Origin: Caulobacter vibrioides
GTDB taxonomy: Bacteria; Pseudomonadota; Alphaproteobacteria; Caulobacterales; Caulobacteraceae
Assembly: GCF_002310375.3 (NCBI RefSeq)
Contig: NZ_CP023315.3
Span: forward strand, 3,720,001-3,784,000
DNA length: 64,000 bases
Direction: 5' to 3'
The translations under genes were made by a program, and so were the position numbers. Positions 28,189 through 36,394 of the stretch are shown in pieces. The notes beneath the pieces were generated by a model. That model was given only the letters and a program-made list of their open reading frames with translations, searched no databases and was not told the origin of the DNA. Position 1 is the first letter of the stretch. The number at the start of each line of letters is the position of its first letter.

Positions 28189-28986
28189 CTATTGGGCGAC
28201 CCAGCCGCCGTCGATCTGATAGGCCGCGCCATTGGCCGAGGCGCCCAGGTCCGAGACCAGATACAGCAGCATGCCGTTCAGCTGGTCGAAGGTGACGAAC
28301 TGCTTGGTCGGCTGGCTGGCCAGGATCACGTCCCGCATCACCGCCTCTTCCGAAATGCCGCGCGCCTTGGCCTGGTCGGCGATCTGAGCCTCGACCAGCG
28401 GCGTCTTCACAAAGCCCGGGCAGATGGCGTTGCAGGTGATCCCATGCTGGGCGACCTCGAGGGCGACCGTCTTGGTCAGGCCCATGATCCCGTGCTTGGC
28501 GGCCACATAGGCGGCCTTGAACGGCGAGGCCACCAGGCCGTGCGCCGAGGCGATGTTGACGATCCGCCCCCGGCCCTGCTCCTTCATGATCGGCACGGCC
28601 GCCTTGGTGGCGTGGAAGGCCGAGGACAGGTTCACGGCGATGATCAGGTCCCACTTGTCGTCCGGGAAGTCCTCGACCGGGGCCACGTGCTGAACGCCAG
28701 CGTTGTTCACGAGGATGTCCAGCTCGCCGAACTCGGCCTTGGCCGCGCGGACCATGTCGGCGATCTCGATCGGCTTGGTCATGTCGGCGCCGTGGTAGAG
28801 CACCTCCACGCCGTGGGTCTCGGCCATCTCGGCGCGGGCGCGCTCGATGGCGTTCATTTCACCCAGGCCGTTCATGACGATGTTGCAGCCCTGGGCGGCG
28901 AGCGCGTCGGCCATCGCGTGACCGATGCCGCTGGTCGAACCGGTGACGATGGCGACCTGCCCCTGCAAACCGAAATCGACGGCCAT
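28189..28986 (-). CDS. bdhA: 3-hydroxybutyrate dehydrogenase
   Basis: A 265-residue SDR that oxidises 3-hydroxybutyrate to acetoacetate with NAD. TGSTSGIG is the cofactor loop, NNAGVQHVAPVEDFP and NIASAHGLVASPFKAAYVAA carry the Ser and Tyr with Lys following (AYVAAKHG), and CPGFVKTPLVEAQI is typical of this enzyme. The C-terminus is AAYQIDGGWVAQ. It joins PHB degradation and ketone metabolism. Confidence 0.92.
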   Translation of the reverse strand: MAVDFGLQGQVAIVTGSTSGIGHAMADALAAQGCNIVMNGLGEMNAIERARAEMAETHGVEVLYHGADMTKPIEIADMVRAAKAEFGELDILVNNAGVQHVAPVEDFPDDKWDLIIAVNLSSAFHATKAAVPIMKEQGRGRIVNIASAHGLVASPFKAAYVAAKHGIMGLTKTVALEVAQHGITCNAICPGFVKTPLVEAQIADQAKARGISEEAVMRDVILASQPTKQFVTFDQLNGMLLYLVSDLGASANGAAYQIDGGWVAQ

Positions 28987-29071
28987 TCACGCGCTCCCTC
29001 TAGTGCTGCGGTGCAGCATATAGCTCGCCCCTGCGAAGGGCGAGCGGTTATAAATTCATCGATAGATGAAT

Positions 29072-29839
29072 TTAGGGCTGCGGGCGAGCGAAAACCCAGT
29101 CGGCGTCCGTCGAAAGGCCGGGCTGGAAACGATAGCCGTCGAGGTTGAAGCCCTTCAGCGCTTCGGCCTGATCGACCCGGTTGTCGATGACGTAACGCGC
29201 CATGCGGCCGCGCGCCTTCTTGGCGAAGAAGCCCAGCACGCGCAGCTCGCCGCCCTTCTCTTCCTTGAAGTGGCAGGTGACGACCGGCAGCTTCAGCGCC
29301 TTGGCGTCGACGGCGCCGAAATATTCCTGGCTCGCCAGGTTCACCAGGGTGGGATCGGCGTGGCCCTCGGCCGCCTGGTTCAGCGTCTTGGAGATCGTCT
29401 CGCCCCAGAAGTCGTAGAGATTGGCGCCCTTCTTGGTCTTCAGGCGCGTGCCCATCTCCAGGCGGTAGGGTTGCAGGGCGTCGAACGGGCGCAAGACGCC
29501 ATAGAGGCCCGACAGGATCCGCAGGTGATCCTGCGCCCACTCCAGGGCCGGGCGGTCCAGCTCGCGGGCGTTCAGCCCCGCATAGACGTCGCCGTTGAAG
29601 GCGATCACGGCCTGCAGCCCTTCCTCGACCTGCGGGTCGAAGGCCTGGAAGCGCTCGCGGTTCAACGTCGCCAGAGCGTCGGAGATATGCATCAGGCGCT
29701 TGAGGTCCGCCGCCGTCAGCTTGCGCGTCACCTTGGCCAGCTCGGCGATCTGGGCTTTCAGCTCAGGGGTCGTGAGCGGCAGCACCGCTTGGGGAGCGGT
29801 GAAGTCCAGCGACTTGGCGGGCGAGATGACCATCAGCAT
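29072..29839 (-). CDS. yaaA: Peroxide stress protein YaaA
   Basis: A 255-residue DUF328 protein. It starts MLMVISPAKSLDF and carries IAFNGDVYAGLNA, LSGLYGVLRPFDALQPYRLE and ends RPQP. YaaA lowers iron-dependent damage during hydrogen peroxide stress in E. coli. The start at 29839 fits; Met3 is possible. Confidence 0.93.
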   Translation of the reverse strand: MLMVISPAKSLDFTAPQAVLPLTTPELKAQIAELAKVTRKLTAADLKRLMHISDALATLNRERFQAFDPQVEEGLQAVIAFNGDVYAGLNARELDRPALEWAQDHLRILSGLYGVLRPFDALQPYRLEMGTRLKTKKGANLYDFWGETISKTLNQAAEGHADPTLVNLASQEYFGAVDAKALKLPVVTCHFKEEKGGELRVLGFFAKKARGRMARYVIDNRVDQAEALKGFNLDGYRFQPGLSTDADWVFARPQP

Positions 29840-29890
29840 GAGCGGGGAGATAGAGGCTTCCAGGGTCCGGCGCTAGGGCTGGCGATGATC

Positions 29891-29962
29891 ACTTTCCAGA
29901 TCGGAAAGTTTTCACTTGCCAACATGGAAAGTCGAGAGCTATGACTTTCCGCACTGGAAAGT
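29891..29962 (+). promoter_or_regulatory. Three copies of ACTTTCC-N5-GGAAAGT operator
   Basis: Copy 1 is at 29891-29909, copy 2 at 29914-29932 with one mismatch (ACTTGCC), and copy 3 at 29944-29962. Each is a dyad with exactly five spacer bases; centres are 23 and 30 bp apart. They sit directly before the ribosome-binding site AAGGAGGT of the membrane protein gene. A winged-helix regulator is the second gene of the same operon, the likely binder. Confidence 0.75.
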
Positions 29963-29974
29963 AAGGAGGTCGCC

Positions 29975-30427
29975 ATGACCCGAGACGAAGACGCCCTGCG
30001 GATGCTGGCCGAACTTGAGGCCGCCAACGCCGACCTCGCCGAGCGCGCCAAGGCGCCGGTCTGGTATCATCCGGCCCTGGGGCTACTGATGGGCGGGCTT
30101 TGCGCCGTCCAGGCCGCGCCAGTTCCCGGCATGCTGGCCTATTACGGCGTGTTTATCGCCGGCGTCGTGCTGCTGGTCCGCGCCTACATCAAGCGCACCG
30201 GCCTCTGGGTCAGCGGCTATCGCGCCGGACGGACCCGGTGGATCGCCGTGGGGCTGGCGACGATCACCACCGGCCTGATGCTGCTCTCGGCCTGGCTGCT
30301 CCACACCCGGAAAGAGACGCTGGCGCCGTTCGTGTTCGCAGGACTGATCGCCGTGATCGTGACCATCGGCGGCTTCGTCTGGGAGGCCGCCTTCCGCGCC
30401 GATCTTCGCGACGGGGGGCGCCGGTGA
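29975..30427 (+). CDS. Membrane protein cotranscribed with winged-helix regulator
   Basis: A 150-residue protein. It begins with a charged helix of about 27 residues (DEDALRMLAELEAANADLAE), then four hydrophobic stretches including PALGLLMGGLCAVQA, YYGVFIAGVVLLVRAYI and APFVFAGLIAVIVTIGGFVW. The AAGGAGGT ribosome-binding site is strong. The stop overlaps the next gene's GTG. This two-gene arrangement resembles known transcriptional regulator/membrane protein pairs. The function is unknown. Confidence 0.85.
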   Translation: MTRDEDALRMLAELEAANADLAERAKAPVWYHPALGLLMGGLCAVQAAPVPGMLAYYGVFIAGVVLLVRAYIKRTGLWVSGYRAGRTRWIAVGLATITTGLMLLSAWLLHTRKETLAPFVFAGLIAVIVTIGGFVWEAAFRADLRDGGRR

Positions 30428-30720
30428 GCGGAGCGCTTGATCCGGTGATCCACGCCCCCAACCGCCTGCAGATGTGCTGCATGCTGGCGGCCGTGGACAC
30501 CATCGACTTCGCCACCGTCCGCGAGGCTCTGGACGTTTCGGAGTCGGTGCTCAGCAAGCACGTGAAGACGCTGGAAGAGGCCGGCTATGTCCGGGTCAAG
30601 AAGGCCGCGTCCGAGGGCCGCCAGCGCACGTGGCTGTCGCTGAGCAGTGAAGGCCGCAAGGCGCTAAAGGGTCACCTCGCCGCCCTCAAGGCGATGATGG
30701 CGGGCGTTCCCGAGGCGTAA
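30424..30720 (+). CDS. Winged-helix DNA-binding regulator (MarR/ArsR-like)
   Basis: A 98-residue protein started at GTG, overlapping the previous gene by 4 bp (GTGA). The winged helix reads MLAAVDTIDFATVREALDVS, ESVLSKHVKTLEEAGYVRVK and KAASEGRQRTWLSLSSEGRK, the last being the wing. Length fits the small stand-alone domain called winged-helix DNA-binding (wHTH_27). It probably represses its own operon by binding the three dyads at 29891-29962; this last point is inference. Confidence 0.9.
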   Translation: MSGALDPVIHAPNRLQMCCMLAAVDTIDFATVREALDVSESVLSKHVKTLEEAGYVRVKKAASEGRQRTWLSLSSEGRKALKGHLAALKAMMAGVPEA

Positions 30721-30763
30721 CAACGCCTCGACCTCAGGGAGCGACGAGGCTATCCAGCCGGGC

Positions 30764-31072
30764 ATGCAAACCCTTGGCCTCGCCGCAGCCCTCGCCTGGC
30801 CGATCCCGATGCTGGTCGCCCTGTTCTTCGTGCTTCGCGACCGAACGCTGAAGTTCCGTCCGCTCTGGGCGGTGGCGTGCTTCATCGGGGTGGGCGCGTT
30901 CTGGATGGAGCAGGCGAGCGGGCGGTGGGGCTTCATCCCGCTGGCGATCAATCTGATCCCGGGCACGCAGCCGGGCTTCCATCGGTCGACGATCCCTGGC
31001 GGCGCGCTCCTGGTCATGCTGGCTCTGTGGCTGCGCGCCCGCAAGCGGGCGCAGGCCAAGCCAGCCGCCTAG
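30764..31072 (+). CDS. Small membrane protein of unknown function
   Basis: A 102-residue protein with three hydrophobic segments: LGLAAALAWPIPMLVALFFV, FRPLWAVACFIGVGAFWM and GGALLVMLALWLRA. A basic tail (RKRAQAKPAA) follows. It is 43 bp downstream of the winged-helix gene and could share its transcript. It ends in a CTAG overlap with the convergent FAD oxidase gene. Confidence 0.72.
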   Translation: MQTLGLAAALAWPIPMLVALFFVLRDRTLKFRPLWAVACFIGVGAFWMEQASGRWGFIPLAINLIPGTQPGFHRSTIPGGALLVMLALWLRARKRAQAKPAA

Positions 31073-32478
31073 AAAAGAACCCGGGGGTTCATGATCCGCT
31101 TGGGGTCCAGCGCCCCTCGGATCGCCCGCAGGGCCGCGACCTCGATCGGGTCCTTGTAGGTCAGGGCCTCGGCCGTCTTCATCGCGCCCAGGCCATGCTC
31201 GGCGCTGATCGAGCCGCTGAAGGCGGCGGTGATGTCGTGGATGATCTTGGCCCCGGCCTCGCGCTGGGCCTCGTGGGCGTCGCCATCGCCGCCGACGGGC
31301 TGCAGCACGTCGTAGTGGACATTGCCGTCGCCGACATGGCCGAAGGCGACGATACGGGTTCCGGGAAAGGCCGTCTCGATCGCCGCATTGGCCTGGCCGA
31401 TGAAGGCGGGGATCTTCGAGACCGGCACGCTGACATCGTGCTTCCACACCGCCCCTTCCGGCTTCTGGCCGGCGGAGTGGCCCTCGCGGATATGCCAGAA
31501 CGCCTTCATCTGGGTTTCGGTCTGCGCCACCGCCGCGTCGGCGATCAGGCCGCGCTCCAGGGCGCCGGCCAGCAAGCGCTCCAGCGCCGCCTCGGCCGCG
31601 CCGGGCTCGCCGCTGGCGATCTCGATCAGCACATACCAGGGGTGCGACTCGGGCAGCGGATCGCGCAGGCCCGGCACGTTGCGGACGGTCAGTTCAAAGC
31701 CCAGCCGCCCCATCAGTTCGAAAGCCTCGACCGCGCCGCCGGTCTCGTCCTTGGCGCGCGCCAGAAGCTGGATGGCGTCACCCGGCGAGGCCAGGCCCAC
31801 GATCGCCACGGCCCGCGAGGCCAGTAGCGCCTGCAGCTTCAGCGACGCGGCGGTGACGATCCCTAGCGTGCCCTCCGCGCCGATCAGCAGCTGCTTGAGG
31901 TCATAGCCGGTGTTGTCCTTGCGCAGGCGCTTGAGGCCGTTCCAGACCTCGCCGTTGGGTAGCACCGCCTCGATACCCAGCACCTGCTCGCGCATCATGC
32001 CATAGCGCAAAACCGCCGTGCCGCCGGCGTTGGTCGAGATCAGGCCGCCGATCGTGCACGAGCCTTCCGAGGCGACACCCACCGTGAAGCGCCGGCCGAC
32101 CTTGGCGGCCTGCTGGTGCGCTTCGTAAAGCGTGACACCGGCCTCCAGCACCATGGCGTCGTCGATCGGGTCAACGTCGCGGATCGCCGTCAGCTTCTGG
32201 GTCGACAGCAGGATCTCGCCGCGCGGAATCTGACCGGCGACGAGGCCGGTATTGCCGCCCTGGGGGGTGATCGCCACGCCCTCGGCGGCGCAGATCCCGA
32301 CCACGGCGGCCACTTCGGCCGTCGAGCGCGGCGTGACCAGCAGCGGCGTCTCGCCCTGCCAGCGACCGCGCCACTCGACCAGCTTGGGCGCGATCACGTC
32401 GCGATCCTGGCTCCATCCGCCTTCGCCGAGCACGGCTTTAAGACGGGACACGACATCGGCGGGAACGGGCTTGGTCAT
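31069..32478 (-). CDS. FAD-binding oxidoreductase (D-2-hydroxyacid dehydrogenase type)
   Basis: A 469-residue PCMH-type flavoprotein. FAD-binding features are VAITPQGGNTGLVAGQIPRG and SEGSCTIGGLISTNAGGTAV. The C-terminal cap includes IVAFGHVGDGNVHYDVLQP, holding catalytic or metal-binding His, and SAEHGLGAMK. It resembles D-2-hydroxyglutarate dehydrogenase and glycolate oxidase GlcD. It oxidises a D-2-hydroxyacid; the exact one is not decided by sequence. Confidence 0.9.
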   Translation of the reverse strand: MTKPVPADVVSRLKAVLGEGGWSQDRDVIAPKLVEWRGRWQGETPLLVTPRSTAEVAAVVGICAAEGVAITPQGGNTGLVAGQIPRGEILLSTQKLTAIRDVDPIDDAMVLEAGVTLYEAHQQAAKVGRRFTVGVASEGSCTIGGLISTNAGGTAVLRYGMMREQVLGIEAVLPNGEVWNGLKRLRKDNTGYDLKQLLIGAEGTLGIVTAASLKLQALLASRAVAIVGLASPGDAIQLLARAKDETGGAVEAFELMGRLGFELTVRNVPGLRDPLPESHPWYVLIEIASGEPGAAEAALERLLAGALERGLIADAAVAQTETQMKAFWHIREGHSAGQKPEGAVWKHDVSVPVSKIPAFIGQANAAIETAFPGTRIVAFGHVGDGNVHYDVLQPVGGDGDAHEAQREAGAKIIHDITAAFSGSISAEHGLGAMKTAEALTYKDPIEVAALRAIRGALDPKRIMNPRVLF

Positions 32479-32511
32479 GCGGGCAGGATACGCTTTCGAG
32501 GGGGCGGCTGT

Positions 32512-32533
32512 CAGTATATACTGCGGTCTATAC
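32512..32533 (+). promoter_or_regulatory. VapBC operator/promoter palindrome
   Basis: A perfect 12-bp palindrome CAGTATATACTG (32512-32523) is followed by the related half site GTCTATAC (32526-32533), ending 11 bases before the vapB ATG. Toxin-antitoxin complexes typically bind such AT-rich repeats over their own promoter. It is the only AT-rich spot in this region. Confidence 0.65.
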
Positions 32534-32543
32534 GGAGGCGCGC

Positions 32544-32828
32544 ATGGGCATCCTGATCAAGAACCCCGAGGCTGAGCGCGCCGTGCGCGAACTGGCGGCG
32601 CTGACCGGCGAGAGCCTGACCACGGCCGTCGAGATCGCAGTCAAGGAACGGCTGGCGGCCAAGCGCGCCGAGACGCCGCCCCGTCGTCGTCGCAGCGTCG
32701 AAGAGATGAAGGCGATTACCCGCAAGTATCTCACGCCCGAGGCGCGCGCCGGCCTGCTCCCGCCCATCACTCAGGCGGACTACGACGAGATCAACTTCAT
32801 ACCCGGCCTGGACGATCACCCGTCGTGA
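32544..32828 (+). CDS. vapB: VapB-type antitoxin (Rv0623 family)
   Basis: A 94-residue protein. MGILIKNPEAERAVRELAAL begins a ribbon-helix-helix segment, then TGESLTTAVEIAVKERLAAK matches the Rv0623-like antitoxin family. The acidic tail ITQADYDEINFIPGLDDHPS probably wraps the toxin. GGAGG precedes the ATG. It overlaps the toxin GTG by 4 bp, the usual order antitoxin then toxin. Confidence 0.92.
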   Translation: MGILIKNPEAERAVRELAALTGESLTTAVEIAVKERLAAKRAETPPRRRRSVEEMKAITRKYLTPEARAGLLPPITQADYDEINFIPGLDDHPS

Positions 32829-33217
32829 CGGTGGTCGTCGACACCTCGGCGCTTGTGGCGATCGCCCTCGACGAACCCGAAGCTGACGCGCTGATAGAAG
32901 CGCTTGAAGCGGCTGACGACGTCGTGATCTCGCCCATGACCTATGTCGAGCTGGGCATGGTGCTGCTTGGACGCAACCTGATGCCGTCTCGCGACGATCT
33001 GGACGACTGGCTGGCCCTGTATCGCGTCGAGATCGCAAAGGCTCCCGTCATCGACACCGCCGCGCTGGACGCCTACCTGCGCTACGGCAGGGGGCGAAAC
33101 CCCGCGCGGCTGAACCTGTCAGACTGTTTCGCCTACGCCCTGGCCAAGGCGCTCGACGCACCCCTGCTCTACAAGGGCGACGACTTCAGCCAAACCGACG
33201 TCCGCTCGGCGCTTTAG
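32825..33217 (+). CDS. vapC: VapC-type PIN-domain ribonuclease toxin
   Basis: A 130-residue PIN-domain protein started at GTG. The metal-binding acids are Asp6 in VVVDTSALV, Glu42 in TYVELG, Asp100 in NLSDCFAYALA and Asp119 in YKGDDFSQTD. All are intact, so it should be an active endoribonuclease kept silent by VapB. Known relatives cut tRNA or rRNA. It ends in a TTAG overlap with the convergent Sua5 gene. Confidence 0.93.
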   Translation: MTVVVDTSALVAIALDEPEADALIEALEAADDVVISPMTYVELGMVLLGRNLMPSRDDLDDWLALYRVEIAKAPVIDTAALDAYLRYGRGRNPARLNLSDCFAYALAKALDAPLLYKGDDFSQTDVRSAL

Positions 33218-34191
33218 CCGACATACCCCGCCGCGCGGCGCAGGCGGTCGTTGATCGCCTCGCCCAAGCCCTCTTCGGGGATCGGCGCGACCGCGATGGC
33301 GCTGGGCCGGATGCGATCGGCGGCGCGCAGGAACGCGAACAGGTTGGCGGCGGCCTCGGCGAGGTCTCCGGTGGGGCTGAGATTGAACACGCGTGGGCTT
33401 TCAGGGCAGGGACCAAAGGCGAGATAGGCCTCGCCCGCCTCCGGCGCCTTGGCGTTGATCCGCACCGGGGCGTCGGGCGCATAGTGCGTGGCCAGCCGGC
33501 CCGGCGAGCGCTTGGCGTCGTCCTGCGCCTCAGCCAGGCGACCGACGATCTGTTGCAGTTGGACCCGCGTGACCGCACCGGGTCGCAGTAGCCGCACCTC
33601 GCCCTCCAGCACCGAGACGACCGTCGATTCCAGGCCCACGGCGCAAGGACCGCCGTCGAGGCTGGCGGCGGCCTTGTCGCCGGTCTCGGCCATGGCGTCG
33701 TCATAGGTGGTGGGGCTGGGCCGTCCCGAGCGATTGGCCGACGGCGCGACGACCGCGCCACCGAAGGCGGCGAGCACGGCGCGCGAAAGGGGATGCCCCG
33801 GCACCCGGATCGCCACCGTGTCGAGGCCCGCCCGCGCCAGATCACAGACGGCCTCGGCGTCGCGGATCGGCGCCACGATGGTCAGGGGCCCCGGCCAGAA
33901 TTCCCGCGCCAGAGCATAGGCGCGATCGTCGAACGCGGCGATCCGCGCGGCGGTCTCAAGGTCGGCGACGTGGGCGATCAGCGGGTTGAAGCGCGGCCGG
34001 CCCTTGGCCTCGAAGATCGCGGCCACGGCGGTCGGATCGGCGGCGTTGGCGCCCAGGCCATAGACGGTCTCGGTGGGCAGGATGACCAGCCCGCCGGCGC
34101 GCAGCGCCTCGGCGGCGGCGCCTACTTCCGCTTGGCGGTCAGCTTGAAGCTCACCTTCACCTGCGCCGCGATCTCGTCCGTCGAAGCCCAT
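33214..34191 (-). CDS. tsaC: L-threonylcarbamoyladenylate synthase (Sua5 type)
   Basis: A 325-residue protein. The YrdC domain has LVILPTETVYGLGANAADPT, IFEAKGRPRFNPLIAHV and APSANRSGRPSPT. A C-terminal Sua5 domain follows of about 100 residues. It makes threonylcarbamoyl-AMP for the t6A modification of ANN-decoding tRNAs. The only in-frame start before the domain is the ATG at 34191, so about 70 bp overlap the upstream b561-YceI gene. That suggests translational coupling, though the first residues are low-quality coding. Confidence 0.9.
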   Translation of the reverse strand: MGFDGRDRGAGEGELQADRQAEVGAAAEALRAGGLVILPTETVYGLGANAADPTAVAAIFEAKGRPRFNPLIAHVADLETAARIAAFDDRAYALAREFWPGPLTIVAPIRDAEAVCDLARAGLDTVAIRVPGHPLSRAVLAAFGGAVVAPSANRSGRPSPTTYDDAMAETGDKAAASLDGGPCAVGLESTVVSVLEGEVRLLRPGAVTRVQLQQIVGRLAEAQDDAKRSPGRLATHYAPDAPVRINAKAPEAGEAYLAFGPCPESPRVFNLSPTGDLAEAAANLFAFLRAADRIRPSAIAVAPIPEEGLGEAINDRLRRAAGYVG

Positions 34192-35405
34192 TCGCCCTGT
34201 CCCACGCCGAACGTCGTCCGGTCCAGGGTGGTTACACCGCTGGCGGTCGCCGTGTCGCCGTCGATCTTCAGCGAGAACGGCAGGCTGAGCGGCTTTTTCA
34301 CGCCACGAAGGTCGAGACTGCCGTCGGCGACATAGCGGCCCTCGCCGGTCTTGCGGAACTTGGTCGCGGTGAAGACGGCCTTGGGGTGGTCGGCGCTGTC
34401 GAGGAAATCCTCACCCGTCAGGCTGGCGTCGCGCTGGGCGTCGCCGGTCTCGGCCGAGGCCAGGTCGACGCCGACCGTGACCTTGGAGCGGTCCAGCGCC
34501 TCGGGCGAAAACTGGATGTCGGCGGTCCAGCGCTGGAAGCGGCCCTCGATGGACGCGCCCGACCAGGTGGCGGTGAAGCCGAGCGTGGCGCCCTTCTGAA
34601 CGGTCCAGGCGACCGGGTCCTTGAGGTCGCTGACCGGCGGCGCGGCGGTCGCCTCCGGCGCGGCGGCCGGACCGGTCGTCGCGGTCGGCGCGGCGACAGG
34701 CTCGGCGGCCGGCGTGGATTCGACCGGCGCGGGTGGCGGCGCGCTCGGCGCGGTCTTGGGGGTGTAGAGGTAGCCGGCGGCGACGATCGCGGCGAAACCG
34801 GCGGCGGCCAGCCACAGGCGGGGCTCCTTCCAGCCTGGCTTGGCGCCCGGGGCCATGTTCTGGAACACCGCGTCCTTGTCGAGGATCTGGTGCTTGGCCA
34901 CCGCGCCCAGGTGCAACAGCAGCAGCAGATAGGTGGTCTTGACCAGCACCTCGTGGCCGATCTCGCCGATCTCGTGCCATAGGTGCTTGGGGCCAGCGGC
35001 CAGGTCCGGCAGCAGCGGCAGGTGCGGCCAGGGGATCGCGCCGAACAGGATCGTCGGCAGGTTCGTCCGGCTGGTCGAGACCAGGATCCAGCCCGTCAGC
35101 GGCAGACCGATCATGATCACATAGAAGCCGACATGCACCACCTTGGAGGCGATCTGCTCCCAGCGGGGCTGACCGGCCGGCCCCGGCGGGGCGGGATTGA
35201 CCCACCGCCAGCCCAGACGCGCCAGGCTGAGCAGCAGGATCGTGATCCCGATCGACTTGTGCAGTTGCATCATGGCGAAGGTCGCGGGCCCCTTGGGCCC
35301 GTCCCCCGCTCGCCAGCCAAGGATGATCTGGAAGATGATGGCCGCAGCGATCAGCCAGTGCAGCGCGATCGCCACCGTCGTGTAGCGCGTCCGGTTCTCG
35401 GCCAT
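34122..35405 (-). CDS. Cytochrome b561-YceI fusion protein
   Basis: A 427-residue fusion. Residues of about 1-185 are a four-helix cytochrome b561: IALHWLIAAAIIFQIILGWR, HKSIGITILLLSLARLGWRW and VLVKTTYLLLLLHLGAVAKH supply the heme histidines. Another TM segment and a Pro/Ala-rich linker (about 205-260) lead to a periplasmic YceI lipocalin-like domain (VAWTVQKGATLGFTATWSGA). YceI folds bind polyisoprenoids such as quinones, so the fusion may move electrons between a periplasmic quinone-like ligand and b-heme; that is inference. A stand-alone YceI gene precedes it. Confidence 0.92.
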   Translation of the reverse strand: MAENRTRYTTVAIALHWLIAAAIIFQIILGWRAGDGPKGPATFAMMQLHKSIGITILLLSLARLGWRWVNPAPPGPAGQPRWEQIASKVVHVGFYVIMIGLPLTGWILVSTSRTNLPTILFGAIPWPHLPLLPDLAAGPKHLWHEIGEIGHEVLVKTTYLLLLLHLGAVAKHQILDKDAVFQNMAPGAKPGWKEPRLWLAAAGFAAIVAAGYLYTPKTAPSAPPPAPVESTPAAEPVAAPTATTGPAAAPEATAAPPVSDLKDPVAWTVQKGATLGFTATWSGASIEGRFQRWTADIQFSPEALDRSKVTVGVDLASAETGDAQRDASLTGEDFLDSADHPKAVFTATKFRKTGEGRYVADGSLDLRGVKKPLSLPFSLKIDGDTATASGVTTLDRTTFGVGQGEWASTDEIAAQVKVSFKLTAKRK

Positions 35406-35432
35406 GCGACTCTCCCAGATCCCTTGGTGAGC

Positions 35433-35484
35433 TAGAGCCTTATCCGTTCGAATGGAATCATTCGAACGGAAAAATAAGGCTCTA
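35433..35484. repeat. Perfect long hairpin repeat, family D copy 1
   Basis: TAGAGCCTTA and TAAGGCTCTA are the outer arms, and CCGTTCGAATG and CATTCGAACGG the inner ones. The central loop is four bases. It lies in the 145-base gap between the YceI gene and the b561-YceI gene. Confidence 0.75.
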
Positions 35485-35495
35485 ATTCAAACATT

Positions 35496-35546
35496 TAGAG
35501 CGTGATAGCCGCCGAAACCGCTCACACTTTCGGCTATCACGCTCTA
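35496..35546. repeat. Inverted repeat, family D copy 2
   Basis: TAGAGCGTGATAGCCG pairs with CGGCTATCACGCTCTA, with CGAAACCGCTCACACTTT between. It follows the stop of the stand-alone YceI gene (minus strand) by four bases and could act as a processing or termination hairpin, but has no T run. Confidence 0.75.
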
Positions 35547-35550
35547 GAGC

Positions 35551-36198
35551 TTACTTCTTGTCGAACTCGACTTCGATGCTCAGCGCGACCTCATCGCCGA
35601 CCATCGGGATGTACTTGCTGACGCCGAAGTCCGAACGCTTGATCGTGGTCGAGGCCGAGAAGCCGGTCTTGACGCTACCCGGCGCGAAGCCCGAGCCGAC
35701 GCCGTTGAAGGTCACGTCCAGCACGATCGGCTTGGTCACGCCATGCAGGGTGAAGTCGCCATAGACCTTGCCGGCCTGGCCCGCGCCCGGCTCGACCTTG
35801 GTCGAGACGAAGGTCGCGGTCGGGAACTTGTTAGCCTCCAGCCAGCCGTCGCCGGCCAGTTCCTTGTTGAACTTCAGGCCGAATTCGTCAGCGCCCGTCG
35901 AGGTGTCGATCGAGGCCGGATCGATGGTCACCTTGATCTTGGAGTCTTGCGGCGCCTTGGGGTCGTAGGTGAACTCAGCGTCCACCTTGGTGAAGCGGAA
36001 CTGGTAGTTCGAGAAGCCCATGTGCTTGATCTTGCCCACCACCGAAGCGTGGGTCTTGTCGAGCACATAGCGGCCGGCCGGCACGTCGGCGGGCTTGGTC
36101 GAGCTGACGCCCGGCGCGGCCAGGGCGGCGGGAGCCGTCAACAAGGCGACGGCGACGGCGCCAAAGGCGACCTTGGACAGGGAGAAAGGACGGGACAT
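35551..36198 (-). CDS. YceI-family periplasmic protein
   Basis: A 215-residue exported protein. The signal peptide is MSRPFSLSKVAFGAVAVALL TAPAALAAPG. The lipocalin-like YceI domain includes VGKIKHMGFSNYQFRFTKVD, PTATFVSTKVEPG and DFTLHGVTKPIVLDVTF. It probably binds an isoprenoid-type ligand in the periplasm. It lies just before the b561-YceI fusion gene in the same direction, so the two may work together. Confidence 0.93.
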   Translation of the reverse strand: MSRPFSLSKVAFGAVAVALLTAPAALAAPGVSSTKPADVPAGRYVLDKTHASVVGKIKHMGFSNYQFRFTKVDAEFTYDPKAPQDSKIKVTIDPASIDTSTGADEFGLKFNKELAGDGWLEANKFPTATFVSTKVEPGAGQAGKVYGDFTLHGVTKPIVLDVTFNGVGSGFAPGSVKTGFSASTTIKRSDFGVSKYIPMVGDEVALSIEVEFDKK

Positions 36199-36394
36199 CG
36201 GGGAGGCGCTCCAGGTTGAATTAAAACAGCGCTAGTTGCAGTTCCCCGATCTAGGTACTCCAGCACGGCTTTGAAGGGCGTCATGTTCACGAGCGCGTGA
36301 TAACGGCTCAACACATTGTCCGCCGTGAGGCGCCGAACGCTTGGCGACCCCGGGCGCCGGGCTTTAAGACGGAGGACGATCTGGAGTTTCTCCC

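Noticed and set aside
36245-36340. Possible transposase or integrase remnant upstream of YceI (frame reading SRYHALVNMTPFKAVLEY)
   Set aside because: The match is short and impressionistic, with no flanking repeats or second conserved block.
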